A stretch of DNA of 64,000 nt from Hyphomicrobiales bacterium (GCA_006844605.1 SPJN01000029.1:1-64000), one strand, 5' to 3'. Positions 50,604 through 60,220 are shown, counted from the first letter of the stretch. A program made the numbers and translations. The notes: a model not told the origin generated them from the letters alone.

Positions 50604-52015
50604 TGTTCAGCCTTTTGTGGCGATGTCCCGCCATTTCCATTATTCCGGTTGCCTGATCTGCGGCGACGCCGATTGCGGTGGCCACGATTACGGCGCGATC
50701 CGCGACTGCGGCCAGCCTTATCGGCATCATCCATCAGTTGCAGCAGCATACCCTCTCTTAGGCCCCTGTCTGCAACGCGCATCTTTTCATGCGGCCAAGC
50801 ATCGCTAATCGCCTCAAGAATGGCGCAGCCTGCCACCACTAAATCGCCGCGTTCCTTACCAATACAAGGTTGAGCCACGCGTTGCTCATAGGTCATTTTC
50901 GCCAGCTTGTGGGAAATCAGCAAGACATCCTCGCGCTTCATCCACAATCCATCAACTTTTGCCCGATCATAACGTGGCAGGCCGAGATAAATCCCCGCCA
51001 ATGTCGTCACAGTGCCTGACGTGCCCAACACCTGAATACGCGACAAGGGCACATCCGCCCCCCCATCAACCGCAGCGTATTTCTCAGCAAACGCCGCCAT
51101 GCGCCCTTCGACGTCGGCAATCATGCGATTGTAGCCATCAAGCGTCACATCATGGCCGCCGAATGCCTCTGCCAAAGTCACAACGCCGATTTCAAGCGAT
51201 GTCCAGTCAATGATTTTGGGCGGCATTGACGACACATCCAGCCAAATCATCTCGGTAGAGCCACCGCCAATATCGAACACGATGGCTCGGTCCACATCCT
51301 TATCGATCAGGGGCAAACAGCCAGACACGGCCAACCGCGCCTCCTGTTCAGGCGAAATGATTTCCAGATCAATGCCGGTTTCCCGCTTCACACGATCCCG
51401 AAACTCTTGCCCATTGGTCGCCAGTCTGCACGCCTGTGTGGCAATTGACCATGAACTTGTCACCCGGCGACGGCGCATCTTGTCTGCACATATTTTCAGC
51501 GCATCGATGGCGCGCACCATTGCAGCATCTGACAACCGACCAGTTTGACCAACCCCTTCACCCAACCGGACGATACGTGAAAAAGCATCAATCACGCGAA
51601 ACCCATCGCCTTCCGGTTCTGCAACCAAAAGACGGCAGTTATTCGTTCCCAGGTCGATGACCCCATAGACATGATCAAAGCGATTGCGCGCTTTTGATCT
51701 GGCCGCTCCACCCTTACCCGGCTTTTGGCCTGACCGTCGCTTGTCCTGTCGCGACCGATCATTTGACCTACCGGGCCTGGAACGGCCCTGCGGCGGACGG
51801 GATTCCCCCTCACGGGCATGTGGCCCCTGCGCACCGCTATCATCTTTGGCCGGTCGATCCTGCGGGGTCTCAGGCTCCTGCGCCTTGGCATCTTGTGCCT
51901 GTGGCGCGGCCTCCCCCACGGGTCCGGCAGATGACTTGTTGCGGCGGCGTCCTCCGCGGCGTCTACGGCGTCGGCGGCGTCCCTCTTGCGGGGCCGCGTC
52001 CGAAACCTCAGACAC
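50600..52015 (-). CDS. Ppx/GppA-family exopolyphosphatase / pppGpp phosphatase with Arg-rich tails
   Basis: ASKHA-fold phosphatase of 471 aa; core (about 105-430) starts YGVIDLGTNNCRLLV and includes FDIGGGSTEMIW and LGTSGTVTTLAG. It hydrolyses polyphosphate or pppGpp; the two cannot be told apart here, and the HD-like domain of E. coli Ppx is missing. The N-terminus has a run of eight Arg, then a 95-residue disordered segment. The C-terminus is another Arg/Asn/Gly-rich tail. GTG at 52015 is preferred to ATG 52054 because AAAGGA lies 6 nt before it. Confidence 0.9.
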   Translation of the reverse strand: MSEVSDAAPQEGRRRRRRRRGGRRRNKSSAGPVGEAAPQAQDAKAQEPETPQDRPAKDDSGAQGPHAREGESRPPQGRSRPGRSNDRSRQDKRRSGQKPGKGGAARSKARNRFDHVYGVIDLGTNNCRLLVAEPEGDGFRVIDAFSRIVRLGEGVGQTGRLSDAAMVRAIDALKICADKMRRRRVTSSWSIATQACRLATNGQEFRDRVKRETGIDLEIISPEQEARLAVSGCLPLIDKDVDRAIVFDIGGGSTEMIWLDVSSMPPKIIDWTSLEIGVVTLAEAFGGHDVTLDGYNRMIADVEGRMAAFAEKYAAVDGGADVPLSRIQVLGTSGTVTTLAGIYLGLPRYDRAKVDGLWMKREDVLLISHKLAKMTYEQRVAQPCIGKERGDLVVAGCAILEAISDAWPHEKMRVADRGLREGMLLQLMDDADKAGRSRGSRRNRGHRNRRRRRSGNRNNGNGGTSPQKAEQ

Positions 52016-52167
52016 GCGATTTCCTTTCAAATATGGGCTGATCGGCACTGCCATCGCCCGCTGTTACTCTTCACCGATCAGTTTAACGATTAATCCCATC
52101 ATGACAAACCATTCTTGATCCAATTCCGGTCGCCGCCCGTATTTTGTGTGATTGAAGGGAGTTGACG

Positions 52168-53433
52168 ATGTCACGCGCAATCTATGTTTTCGGAAATGAC
52201 CTGAGGCTTACTGACAATCTGGACCTGACGCGGGCCTGCGATGGCGTCGATCAAGTGATCCCGGTCGTCATTCAAGCCACCGTGCGCAACACTGCCACCG
52301 CAGCTGACTGGTGGCGCGGCCAAAGCCTGAAGGCGCTTTGTGACCAGTTTGCCGAATTGGGGTCTCGCCTTGTGGTCACAACGGATGAACAGCTGGATCA
52401 CCTCGCCAAGCACCTCAATGCCGCGCACATTTATAAGGCGCAATCAAGCAATCTGATTCACGACCCTAAAACCATTCTCAAGGCTGACGGGGCGCCCTAT
52501 CGGGTTTTCACCCCTTTTTACAGGCAATGGCGCGCCAGATTGGACGAAACACTCTCGCGGCCCCTGCCAGCCCCATCGAAGCTGGCATTTGCCCCCAAAA
52601 GCGAACTTGATGAGCTTTGTGGCAAGCTAGACACGCCCGAACCGCATTGGTCCCACCGCCTTTTCGACCATTGGCAGGGCCAACCCGGCGAATCTGGGGC
52701 GCAGGCGCAATTGGTAACATTTCTGGATAATCACATACGCACCTATAAAGCTGATCGCGATATGTTGACAAAAACCGCCACATCACAGCTTTCTGCATCG
52801 CTGCGCCACGGCGATATATCGCCCCGACAGATCATCTATGCCAGTCATTTGGCGGCCCCCGACGACAGCACCAACGAACCATTTATTCGCCAGATCGCAT
52901 GGCGCGAATTTGCCGCCTATGTCCTGCATCACTTTCCGCACACTGCGACACAATCAATGAAGCCTGCCTTTGAAAACTTTCCCTGGCGGGATGGCCTGGA
53001 AGCCGATCATGATTTCGATCAGTGGTGCAAGGGCCAAACGGGACAAGACCTTGTGGACGCCGCCATGCAGGAGCTTTGGCAAACCGGCACAATGCATAAT
53101 CGCGCCCGCATGATAACCGCGTCTTATCTAACCAAAAATTTGGGCATTGCATGGCAACGTGGCGCCGGATGGTTCGCGCATACATTGGTCGATGCAGACA
53201 CCGCCAACAACAGCCTTGGCTGGCAATGGGTGGCAGGATGCGGCACAGATGCTGCCCCCTATTTCCGCATATTCAATCCAGCAACACAGGCAAGTAAATT
53301 TGACCCAGATGGCACCTACCGCGCCCGTTGGCTGGGGCCAGGTTGGCAATCACGGTCAGTGACGCCGCTGGTTGATTTGAGAATCAGCCGCGCACAAGCG
53401 CTGGCCCGTTATGACGATATGAAAGCTGCCTAA
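52168..53433 (+). CDS. phr: Deoxyribodipyrimidine photolyase / cryptochrome family protein
   Basis: FAD enzyme of 421 aa for light-driven repair of pyrimidine dimers. The N-terminal alpha/beta antenna domain (1-130) opens IYVFGNDLRLTDN; the FAD domain has FIRQIAWREF, the TGTMHNRARM turn, LGWQWVAGCG and PYFRIFNPATQ. Lengths fit a class I CPD photolyase, though a cryptochrome role is possible. ATG 52168 has AAGGGAG just upstream; the TTG two codons earlier is not needed. The 3' end overlaps the lipoprotein gene by 4 bp. Confidence 0.93.
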   Translation: MSRAIYVFGNDLRLTDNLDLTRACDGVDQVIPVVIQATVRNTATAADWWRGQSLKALCDQFAELGSRLVVTTDEQLDHLAKHLNAAHIYKAQSSNLIHDPKTILKADGAPYRVFTPFYRQWRARLDETLSRPLPAPSKLAFAPKSELDELCGKLDTPEPHWSHRLFDHWQGQPGESGAQAQLVTFLDNHIRTYKADRDMLTKTATSQLSASLRHGDISPRQIIYASHLAAPDDSTNEPFIRQIAWREFAAYVLHHFPHTATQSMKPAFENFPWRDGLEADHDFDQWCKGQTGQDLVDAAMQELWQTGTMHNRARMITASYLTKNLGIAWQRGAGWFAHTLVDADTANNSLGWQWVAGCGTDAAPYFRIFNPATQASKFDPDGTYRARWLGPGWQSRSVTPLVDLRISRAQALARYDDMKAA

Positions 53434-54002
53434 TTCGCCTCAGGCACGGCAGTGTTGTTTTCGTCGGGCATTGGCGCCTCAACTGTCGTAAGACAATAGG
53501 CTGGCACGCCGGGAAACTGGGTCGATTCATTCTCGGCATAGGGCGCATAGTTCGCCACAAGCCCCGCACGGCTATTCAACGCAGGGTCGCTGAACGGTGC
53601 GCCATACGATGCGTTGCGGTCCTGCAACCTATCGATATTGGCCTGACGACGTGCCTCGATCGCAGCGTAATGACTTTTCAGTTTTGAAAGCTCCCGCTGC
53701 TTTTGCAACACGGCTTCACGATCCGCCAAGGGCACGTCGGCAGGCAGGGCTGCAAGTTCAGCATCCACAGCCTCAACACACGCCGTCAACGTGCGTTGTA
53801 ATGCTTCGCGCTCCTCACCGGTTTGATATTTCGGGCGGCCGGCTGTGCCCCGTTTTGAGGGAGAGCGCGCCGCCTCAACCGCCATTGCTTCACGCGCCTT
53901 CACATCATCTTGGGTTTCTGCCGTATCAACGCCCGTTGCACATGCGGATAAACCGGCGACCATCGCAACAGCACCGATCAACTTCAGGCCAGTTATAGTC
54001 AT
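53430..54002 (-). CDS. Predicted lipoprotein of unknown function
   Basis: Protein of 190 aa with a lipoprotein signal peptide ending LSAC (lipidated Cys21), then a charged, Ala/Glu-rich helical region (about 60-130, possible coiled coil) and a Pro/Asn-containing tail. No family recognised. AAGGGAG six nt before the ATG supports the start. It converges on the photolyase gene with a 4-bp overlap. Confidence 0.75.
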   Translation of the reverse strand: MTITGLKLIGAVAMVAGLSACATGVDTAETQDDVKAREAMAVEAARSPSKRGTAGRPKYQTGEEREALQRTLTACVEAVDAELAALPADVPLADREAVLQKQRELSKLKSHYAAIEARRQANIDRLQDRNASYGAPFSDPALNSRAGLVANYAPYAENESTQFPGVPAYCLTTVEAPMPDENNTAVPEAN

Positions 54003-54191
54003 TTCACGCTCCCTTAATGTGCGACATGCTTGATGTAAGGCATGGATAAGATAACAGCATGGCGAACAAGCAAGGCAAACTCAATCCCACCACACATAAT
54101 TGTGATCTTTATACTGGTAAATCAGGCGAAACTATGCCGAATTGCACGAAACCACTATTGCACTTCAAATTAACCAATAAGGCGCCCAATA
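54003..54191. other. Intergenic region before the third GST gene
   Basis: AT-richer stretch of 189 bp between the divergent lipoprotein and GST genes. A 66-codon open frame at 54059-54259 runs into the GST start and has no ribosome site, so I do not call it a gene. It should carry promoters for both neighbours. Confidence 0.4.
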
Positions 54192-54911
54192 ATGCTGACC
54201 CTTTATTTCTGTCCGACACCCAATTGCCAAAAAGTTACCATAATGTTGAAGGCGATTAATGCCGCCTTTGACACACACAAAATCGATATTCTGGCCGGTG
54301 ATCAGAATGAACCTGACTTTGTTGCCATCTGCCCAAACAAAAAGGTGCCCGTACTGGTCGATCCTGACTTTACAGGTTTGGACGGCAAGCCACTGGTGAT
54401 CTGGGAATCCGGCGCAATCCTGATTCACCTCGCTGAAAAATCTGGCCAGTATTTATCTGCCGATCCAGCGATCCGGGCAGAGACCCTGAAATGGGTTATG
54501 TGGCAGATGAGTTATCTGGGCCCGATGATGGGACAGCTGCATCACTTTGTTATGTATGCGCCCGAAGAAGTGCCCTATGCTATTGACCGCTATATGAGCG
54601 AGGTTCACCGCCTGCGCGCCTTGCTAAATGATACGCTTGAAACTCGTGCCTTTATCGCTGGCGACGAGATGAGCATCGCAGACTTTGCCATTTACCCGTG
54701 GGTCAAGCTGTTCGGCATGCGGTATGAACCTGACCGCCCCTTACCCCATATGGAGGCATGGTTCACGCGTATGGAAGAATATGCCTTTGTCACCGAAGGG
54801 CTGTTCCATCAGGTCGATACAATCCGGCCCGAAGTTGTCGGCAACGCCCCCATTACAGATGAGCATCGCAATGCGCTGTTCGCCTCCTATCAGGCAAAAA
54901 GGCAGGACTAG
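54192..54911 (+). CDS. Glutathione S-transferase (Nu/YfcG-like)
   Basis: GST of 239 aa: the N-terminal domain has FCPTPNCQKVTIMLKA, NKKVPVLVDPD (cis-Pro loop) and WESGAILIHLAEK, and the C-domain has MSIADFAIYPWV. The pattern CPTPNCQKV...VPVLVD with ESGAI is close to YfcG/YghU-type disulfide-bond reductases rather than classical conjugating GSTs. AAGG lies about 9 nt before the ATG. It stands alone between a lipoprotein gene and a convergent FAD dehydrogenase gene. Confidence 0.88.
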   Translation: MLTLYFCPTPNCQKVTIMLKAINAAFDTHKIDILAGDQNEPDFVAICPNKKVPVLVDPDFTGLDGKPLVIWESGAILIHLAEKSGQYLSADPAIRAETLKWVMWQMSYLGPMMGQLHHFVMYAPEEVPYAIDRYMSEVHRLRALLNDTLETRAFIAGDEMSIADFAIYPWVKLFGMRYEPDRPLPHMEAWFTRMEEYAFVTEGLFHQVDTIRPEVVGNAPITDEHRNALFASYQAKRQD

Positions 54912-54915
54912 GTCT

Positions 54916-56076
54916 TCAGGCGCGGAACCGATCCACAAGAACGGCATGCGGATCCAGCCCAAAATTCAGAATATCTTGCGGCACCTGCCCCTTGAGCGCG
55001 AGCCCCGCACAGGCGCGCGCCAAGGCAGGCCCCATCTGAATGCCATAACCGCCCTGCCCGGCCATCCAAATGAAGGATGCATTGTCAGGGTCAGGCCCGA
55101 TCACGGGTGACCGATCCGGCGCAAAGCTGCGCAGGCCCGCCCACTTGTGCGCGATGTGCCTGATGTCCAGCAGTGTCGCCTGCATGACCCGGTCAGCACA
55201 GATCGCCACATCCAGCTCATCGGGTGCCACATCATGGGCATCCATCGGGGTTTCATCGCAGGGGCTTGCCAGAATTTTGCCCGCCTCTGGTTTGAAATAA
55301 AATTCGTCGTCAACATCAAGCAATAAGGGCCACTCACCCGGCTGCTGCGCGCCTTCTGCCCCATCCGTCACCATGTCAAAAATCATCGCCGTGCGGCGCA
55401 TAGGCTGAATGCCGACGGGCTTTACTCCCGCCAATGCAGCCACCTTGTCAGCCCAAGCCCCTGCAGCATTGGCCAAATTGCCCGCACGATAGGAGCTTCC
55501 TCCGGCAGTCAGATGCCAGGTGCCGTCTTCGTCAAACTGCGCTGTTGTCAAAGGTGCATTCACAACCAGCGTTGCACCGGACGACTTGGCCTGACGCAAA
55601 TAATTGCCGTGTATCTCATTCACATCCAAATTTGCCGAATAAGGCTCATACACCGCCCCGGCAACATATGACGGATCGAGCGCCGGGACCATTTGGCAGG
55701 CAGCCGCCACATCAAGTGTGCTGACATCATCAATATCCTGCCGCAACGCGGCCTCATGCACTTTTAATCGCGCAAGCTGATCTTCCCGCGCAATGAACAG
55801 GCACCCCACCGCAGGGCCGATCATTGGGTTATTGTCAAAGCCCGTTTGCGGATTGAAATAAAAGTCCTGTGATGCGGTTGTCAGCGCCCGTACAGCGTGG
55901 TTGCCATAACCACGGGCATACATCGCCGCGGACCGCCCAGTTGTATGAAACGCGGGACGATCCTCCTGCTCCAAAATCAGGACAGAGGCGCCAGCCTGTG
56001 ACAACTCATAGGCAATTGAAACACCGCCAATACCGGCACCGATCACCGCATAATCATATAAGGGCTGGGTCATCAA
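54916..56076 (-). CDS. FAD-dependent D-amino-acid dehydrogenase, DauA-like
   Basis: DAO-superfamily flavoprotein of 386 aa. The FAD site is AVIGAGIGGVSIAYELS with FHTTGRSAAM following, and long stretches recall Pseudomonas D-arginine dehydrogenase DauA (NAAGAWADKVAALAGVKPVG, FYFKPEAGK, KWAGLRSFAPD, QGGYGIQ). Catalytic-site Arg and Tyr equivalents (PMRRTAM, FYFKP, WAGLRSF) are kept. DauA His48 is Met here and DauA Glu87, which grips the guanidinium of D-arginine, is Gly. So it probably oxidises other D-amino acids. It ends 5 bp from the GST gene. Confidence 0.82.
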   Translation of the reverse strand: MMTQPLYDYAVIGAGIGGVSIAYELSQAGASVLILEQEDRPAFHTTGRSAAMYARGYGNHAVRALTTASQDFYFNPQTGFDNNPMIGPAVGCLFIAREDQLARLKVHEAALRQDIDDVSTLDVAAACQMVPALDPSYVAGAVYEPYSANLDVNEIHGNYLRQAKSSGATLVVNAPLTTAQFDEDGTWHLTAGGSSYRAGNLANAAGAWADKVAALAGVKPVGIQPMRRTAMIFDMVTDGAEGAQQPGEWPLLLDVDDEFYFKPEAGKILASPCDETPMDAHDVAPDELDVAICADRVMQATLLDIRHIAHKWAGLRSFAPDRSPVIGPDPDNASFIWMAGQGGYGIQMGPALARACAGLALKGQVPQDILNFGLDPHAVLVDRFRA

Positions 56077-56082
56077 TCAGTG

Positions 56083-57003
56083 TCAGATTGTGAATTCAGG
56101 CAACGGGTCAAGGCCGTGCAAACGATAGGATGTGGTCAGCGTATTGCAAAGCAGACACGCAATGGTCATCGGGCCAATACCGCCCGGTACAGGCGTGATT
56201 GCACTGGCGACAGCGGCAGCCTCAGCATAGGCGACGTCACCGACCAGACGGGTCTTGCCATCGCCACGTTCGGGCGCGGCAATACGGTTGATCCCCACAT
56301 CAAGCACCAACGCGCCGGGCTTGACCCAATCACCGCGAACCATTTCTTCACGACCAACAGCGGCAACCAGAATATCGGCCTGCCGACAAATCGCCGGCAA
56401 ATCCTGTGTCCGGGAATGGGCAATCGTCACCGTACAATTTTCACGCAGAAACAATTGCGCAATCGGCTTACCGACAAGGTTGGACCGCCCCACGATAACC
56501 GCATGTTTGCCTGACAAATCGCCAAAATGATCACGGGCCAACATCAAGGTGCCCAAGGGTGTACAAGGAGCCATCGCCGCAAAGCCGCTGGCAAGGCGCC
56601 CCGCATTAATCGGATGCAGGCCATCAACATCTTTATCAGGGGCAATCGCCTCAATCACGGCTTCTTGGGAAACGTGATCAGGAACCGGGAATTGCACCAA
56701 AATGCCATGCACATCTGGATTCTCGTTCAGTTCCTGTACCAGCGCCAAAATCGCGGCCTGGGAGGTTGTATCCGGCAAGCGAAATTCCAAGGAGTTCATC
56801 CCGACTTCTTTTGTCTGCTTGCCCTTTGATGTCACATAAACATCACTGGCAGGATCATCACCAACCAAAACCACAGCAAGCCCCGGCGTAAAGCCGTGCT
56901 TTTCTTTGGTTGCCGATACGGCGGCCGCAAGTTTAGAGCGTAAATTGGCAGCAAACAGCTTGCCATCAATACGAATTGCGGATTGTGAGTCTGTCATGTC
57001 CAT
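56083..57003 (-). CDS. folD: Bifunctional methylene-THF dehydrogenase / methenyl-THF cyclohydrolase
   Basis: One-carbon enzyme of about 306 aa interconverting 5,10-methylene-, methenyl- and 10-formyl-THF. It has [13 protein letters not shown] (catalytic Lys), [21 protein letters not shown] for NADP and [15 protein letters not shown]. The frame is open upstream to 57096, but homologues start near [15 protein letters not shown], so 57003 (or 56997) is chosen; no strong ribosome site settles it. The gene is 6 bp after the DauA-like gene. Confidence 0.95.
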   Translation of the reverse strand: MDMTDSQSAIRIDGKLFAANLRSKLAAAVSATKEKHGFTPGLAVVLVGDDPASDVYVTSKGKQTKEVGMNSLEFRLPDTTSQAAILALVQELNENPDVHGILVQFPVPDHVSQEAVIEAIAPDKDVDGLHPINAGRLASGFAAMAPCTPLGTLMLARDHFGDLSGKHAVIVGRSNLVGKPIAQLFLRENCTVTIAHSRTQDLPAICRQADILVAAVGREEMVRGDWVKPGALVLDVGINRIAAPERGDGKTRLVGDVAYAEAAAVASAITPVPGGIGPMTIACLLCNTLTTSYRLHGLDPLPEFTI

Positions 57004-57150
57004 AAAGCCCAATTTGTGCGGGATTTTCAGACTTTTCTTACTCCTCTCGTTTGAGTCTGCAAACCCCCAATTTCCCGTTAACCAACAGGCTGACAAAATT
57101 CGCGCACATTTTTCTTTTCATGGCACTGAAAACTCGGTTAGATTGTACGG

Positions 57151-57166
57151 GCATAAAAAATTATGC
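57151..57166. repeat. Palindrome upstream of the TonB receptor (possible operator)
   Basis: GCATAA (57151-57156), four A, TTATGC (57161-57166): a perfect 6-bp inverted repeat with 4-bp spacer, about 100 bp before the receptor start. Its position suits a repressor site, as expected for nutrient-controlled TonB receptors. No known Fur or other consensus was recognised. Confidence 0.4.
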
Positions 57167-57183
57167 ATCTAGGGGAGTCGGGG

Positions 57184-57234
57184 ATGATTAAAGGCATGGC
57201 TGAAACCAGCGATGTCTTTCTTGTTTCCGATTAG
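57184..57234 (+). CDS. Possible 16-codon leader peptide before the TonB receptor
   Basis: An ATG at 57184 opens a 16-codon frame ending TAG at 57232-57234, with GGGGA 7 nt upstream, a better ribosome site than many real genes here. It ends 28 nt before the TonB receptor start and could act as a leader for coupled or attenuated translation. The peptide has no repeated codon that would reveal a trigger, and chance is possible. Confidence 0.3.
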   Translation: MIKGMAETSDVFLVSD

Positions 57235-57262
57235 GTGGACAACATTACGGGGGATTCTACGC

Positions 57263-60220
57263 ATGCGTATTGATTTGCGTCATGGGCTGCTTGGCCTTGC
57301 TGTTGCGACAGCGCTGTCTTCAGGGACAATTCTATATCATTCACCTGCCTACGCGCAGGATGATCTGGACTTTTTAGCCGACGATGGTGCCGACGACGGC
57401 GATCTGTTTGGTGAAGACACCAGCGCCGCAGAAGATGAAGAAATGTTGTTCGAGGATTTTGACTCTGACGATGACGAGCTTCTGTTTGACGAATTCGACT
57501 CTGACGAAGCTGCCGAAGAAAGCGCCGACGTCGGCGATTTTGAAATGGCGATGGCTGAGGACGATCCGGCTGCCGACGACAGCTCAGAAACCGCGCAAGC
57601 CCCCGCTGGCAATGACGATGACATGGCAATGGCCGAGGAAGAGCCCGCCGCATCCGACCCTGCCCCGGCCGAACAAGAAACTGCCGCTGCACAACCAGCC
57701 CCTGCAGAAGAGGAAGAGGTGCTTGTCTTTGAGGACGAGCCCGCCCCTACTGCTGAGGCATCGGCAACTGCCGCAGCTGACGCCGGCGCTGTAGATGCTG
57801 ACGCAGAAGCAAGCGCTAGCGCCCCTGCCCCAAAACCGCGTCGGGCCCAGCTTGACGAAATTATCGTGACCGCCCAGAAGCGCGCGCAGGACGTGCAGGA
57901 CGTGCCGCTATCGGTGACCGCTATCGGCGGCGAAGCGATCAAAGAAAAGAACATGTCGGACCTGAATGATGTTGCGGGTCACGCCCCGAACCTCAGCATC
58001 TTGGCAACACCAACCTTCAACTTCATTTATATGCGCGGCGTTGGCTCTGACTACAATCGCGGGTTTGAACAATCCGTCGGCATTATCATTGATGAAGTGT
58101 TCTATGGCCGCCCGTCTTACGTTTCAAACGGCCTGCTCGACCTGGCAGCGGTTGAAGTGTTGCGCGGCCCGCAAGGCACCCTGTATGGCAAGAACTCAGC
58201 CGCCGGCGCGCTGCACCTGAAGACCGCCACACCGGAACCGGAATGGTCAATTGATGGTGACGCGCTTTATGGCTCCAACAAGCATCATCGCATTCGCCTC
58301 GCTGGTGGCGGTCCGCTGCTGAACGACAAGCTTTCATTCCGCTTGGCCTTTCTGGATGAAGAGCAGGAAGGTGATATTGAAAACACTTCCGCTGATGGTC
58401 GGCTGGAGCGCAACTTGGACAACCAGAATTTTCGCGCGAAAGTGAAATGGGACATCACACCCGAACTTTACGCACAGTTCACAGCCAACTATTCAACAGT
58501 GGATCAACAAGGGTCTGGTACGCAGTTGACATTGGCCCGTCCTCGCCATTTGGCCGCCTATCAAGTGTTCGATCCGCAAACACAGGCTGACGTCTTTGAT
58601 GACAAAACCCATCAGGATGCGGAAGGCTTTGTGGAACGTGAGGTCATGGACTTCACCGCCAAGGTTGAATGGGACATTGGTGAAAACACACTTACCAGCA
58701 TCACCAACTATGCTGAGTTTGATGAATTGGTATTTTTCGACGCTGACTTCTCGCCCATTCCGTTTATCACTTTGGACAATAACGAATTTTATGACCAATT
58801 CAGTCAGGAATTCCGTTGGACATCAGCACCGGGTGATTTTGAATGGATCGGTGGCCTGTTCCTTTACCAGAACAATATTTTGGCAACCTATGACGTTGAT
58901 GCTTTCGCGACACTAGAAGAAGTATTGGCCCTAACAGGTGAAGGTGAAATCATTGCCTTTAACGCGGTTAATTCTGACCCGGCCCAACGTCGTGCCTTTC
59001 TGGAACAAACAAATGGCGATTTGGGTGCTGCGGTATCAGTCCCTGCCGCGCAGTTGATGAAAGCGCGCGTTGATGCACTGGGCACACCGTTGCTTGAACG
59101 GTCAGCAACCATTTTCGATCAGAAGACAACCTCTTATGCCTTATTCGGGCAGGCCACCGGCCATATGACCGACATTTGGTCAATCACCGTTGGCTTACGT
59201 CTTGGTTATGAAAAGAAAGAACTGTTCGCCGATCACATCCTGACCAACTTTGACCCCACAGGTCTGGGGACAGGTGGCGGCCCGGGTGTTGAAGGCAACG
59301 GCAACCCGATCGACACACAAGGTAACCCGCAGGAAAACTTCACTCCCGGCGGCGCAACAACCTTCCCCGTCATTCAGGGCGGCAACACAGACTTCACCGC
59401 CACGCGTGAACGTGAAGAGTGGAACATTGCCCCGAAAGTATCGACCCAGGTCAACTGGACCGATGACATCATGACCTATCTGACCTTCGCGCAGGGTTAT
59501 AAGTCTGGTGGCTTCAACGCCCAACCCCTGAATGCAGGGCAGTTGGAGTATGAGGAGGAAATTTCCTATGCATATGAAGCTGGCATCAAATCCGAATGGT
59601 TGGAAGGCGCAGCGCGGCTGAATATTTCAGCCTTTTACACCAAGTTCGATGACATTCAGGTGTCAGCCTTTAACGGCGTCAGCTTTGTTGTGAAGAACGC
59701 TGCCAGCGCCACCATTCAGGGGCTTGAGTGGGAAGCCATGTTCGTTCCGTTCATGGGGCTGTTCCTGACAGCGAATGGTGCCTTTACTGACGGGACCTAT
59801 GATGACTTCACTGAGGGGCCCTGTAGCGCCGAATCAGGCGAAGACGCACCGTGTGACCTTACCGGTAGAACACTGAACAACATTCCAGAGGTACAGGTCA
59901 CACTGAATGCGACGTTTGATGATCAGATATTCAATCTGCCATTCCGTGTTCATGCCGGTTGGACTGCGGTTTATGCGTCTGAATCATTCCTGACCCGCGA
60001 CCTTGACCCCATTGATGTGCGCAATGCCTATTGGACCCACGGCGCCCGTGTCGGCATTCGTGGTCTGGACGAAAACTGGCACATTATGGGTTTCATCACC
60101 AATGTATTGGACGTTCAGGAGCTGGCTGGCAACAATGACGTGCCGACATTCCGAGGCTCTCACTTCGGTGGTCGTATTCCGACAACAGAATTCGAAATCG
60201 AAGCACGCTACCAGTTCTAG
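57263..60220 (+). CDS. TonB-dependent outer-membrane receptor with long acidic N-terminal linker
   Basis: Receptor of 985 aa for active uptake of an unknown ligand (siderophore, vitamin or glycan). A signal peptide (1-31, ending PAYA) is followed by about 165 residues of Asp/Glu/Ala/Pro-rich low complexity, then the TonB box DEIIVTA (198-204), the plug (VLRGPQGTLYGKNSAAGAL) and a 22-strand barrel ending in Phe. The acidic linker contains repeats (FEDFDSDDD/FDEFDSDEA; MAMAEDDPA/MAMAEEEPA). TonB boxes normally lie close to the mature N-terminus, so this linker is unusual. ATG 57263 has GGGGGA 8 nt upstream; the earlier ATG at 57212 is rejected. Confidence 0.92.
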   Translation: MRIDLRHGLLGLAVATALSSGTILYHSPAYAQDDLDFLADDGADDGDLFGEDTSAAEDEEMLFEDFDSDDDELLFDEFDSDEAAEESADVGDFEMAMAEDDPAADDSSETAQAPAGNDDDMAMAEEEPAASDPAPAEQETAAAQPAPAEEEEVLVFEDEPAPTAEASATAAADAGAVDADAEASASAPAPKPRRAQLDEIIVTAQKRAQDVQDVPLSVTAIGGEAIKEKNMSDLNDVAGHAPNLSILATPTFNFIYMRGVGSDYNRGFEQSVGIIIDEVFYGRPSYVSNGLLDLAAVEVLRGPQGTLYGKNSAAGALHLKTATPEPEWSIDGDALYGSNKHHRIRLAGGGPLLNDKLSFRLAFLDEEQEGDIENTSADGRLERNLDNQNFRAKVKWDITPELYAQFTANYSTVDQQGSGTQLTLARPRHLAAYQVFDPQTQADVFDDKTHQDAEGFVEREVMDFTAKVEWDIGENTLTSITNYAEFDELVFFDADFSPIPFITLDNNEFYDQFSQEFRWTSAPGDFEWIGGLFLYQNNILATYDVDAFATLEEVLALTGEGEIIAFNAVNSDPAQRRAFLEQTNGDLGAAVSVPAAQLMKARVDALGTPLLERSATIFDQKTTSYALFGQATGHMTDIWSITVGLRLGYEKKELFADHILTNFDPTGLGTGGGPGVEGNGNPIDTQGNPQENFTPGGATTFPVIQGGNTDFTATREREEWNIAPKVSTQVNWTDDIMTYLTFAQGYKSGGFNAQPLNAGQLEYEEEISYAYEAGIKSEWLEGAARLNISAFYTKFDDIQVSAFNGVSFVVKNAASATIQGLEWEAMFVPFMGLFLTANGAFTDGTYDDFTEGPCSAESGEDAPCDLTGRTLNNIPEVQVTLNATFDDQIFNLPFRVHAGWTAVYASESFLTRDLDPIDVRNAYWTHGARVGIRGLDENWHIMGFITNVLDVQELAGNNDVPTFRGSHFGGRIPTTEFEIEARYQF

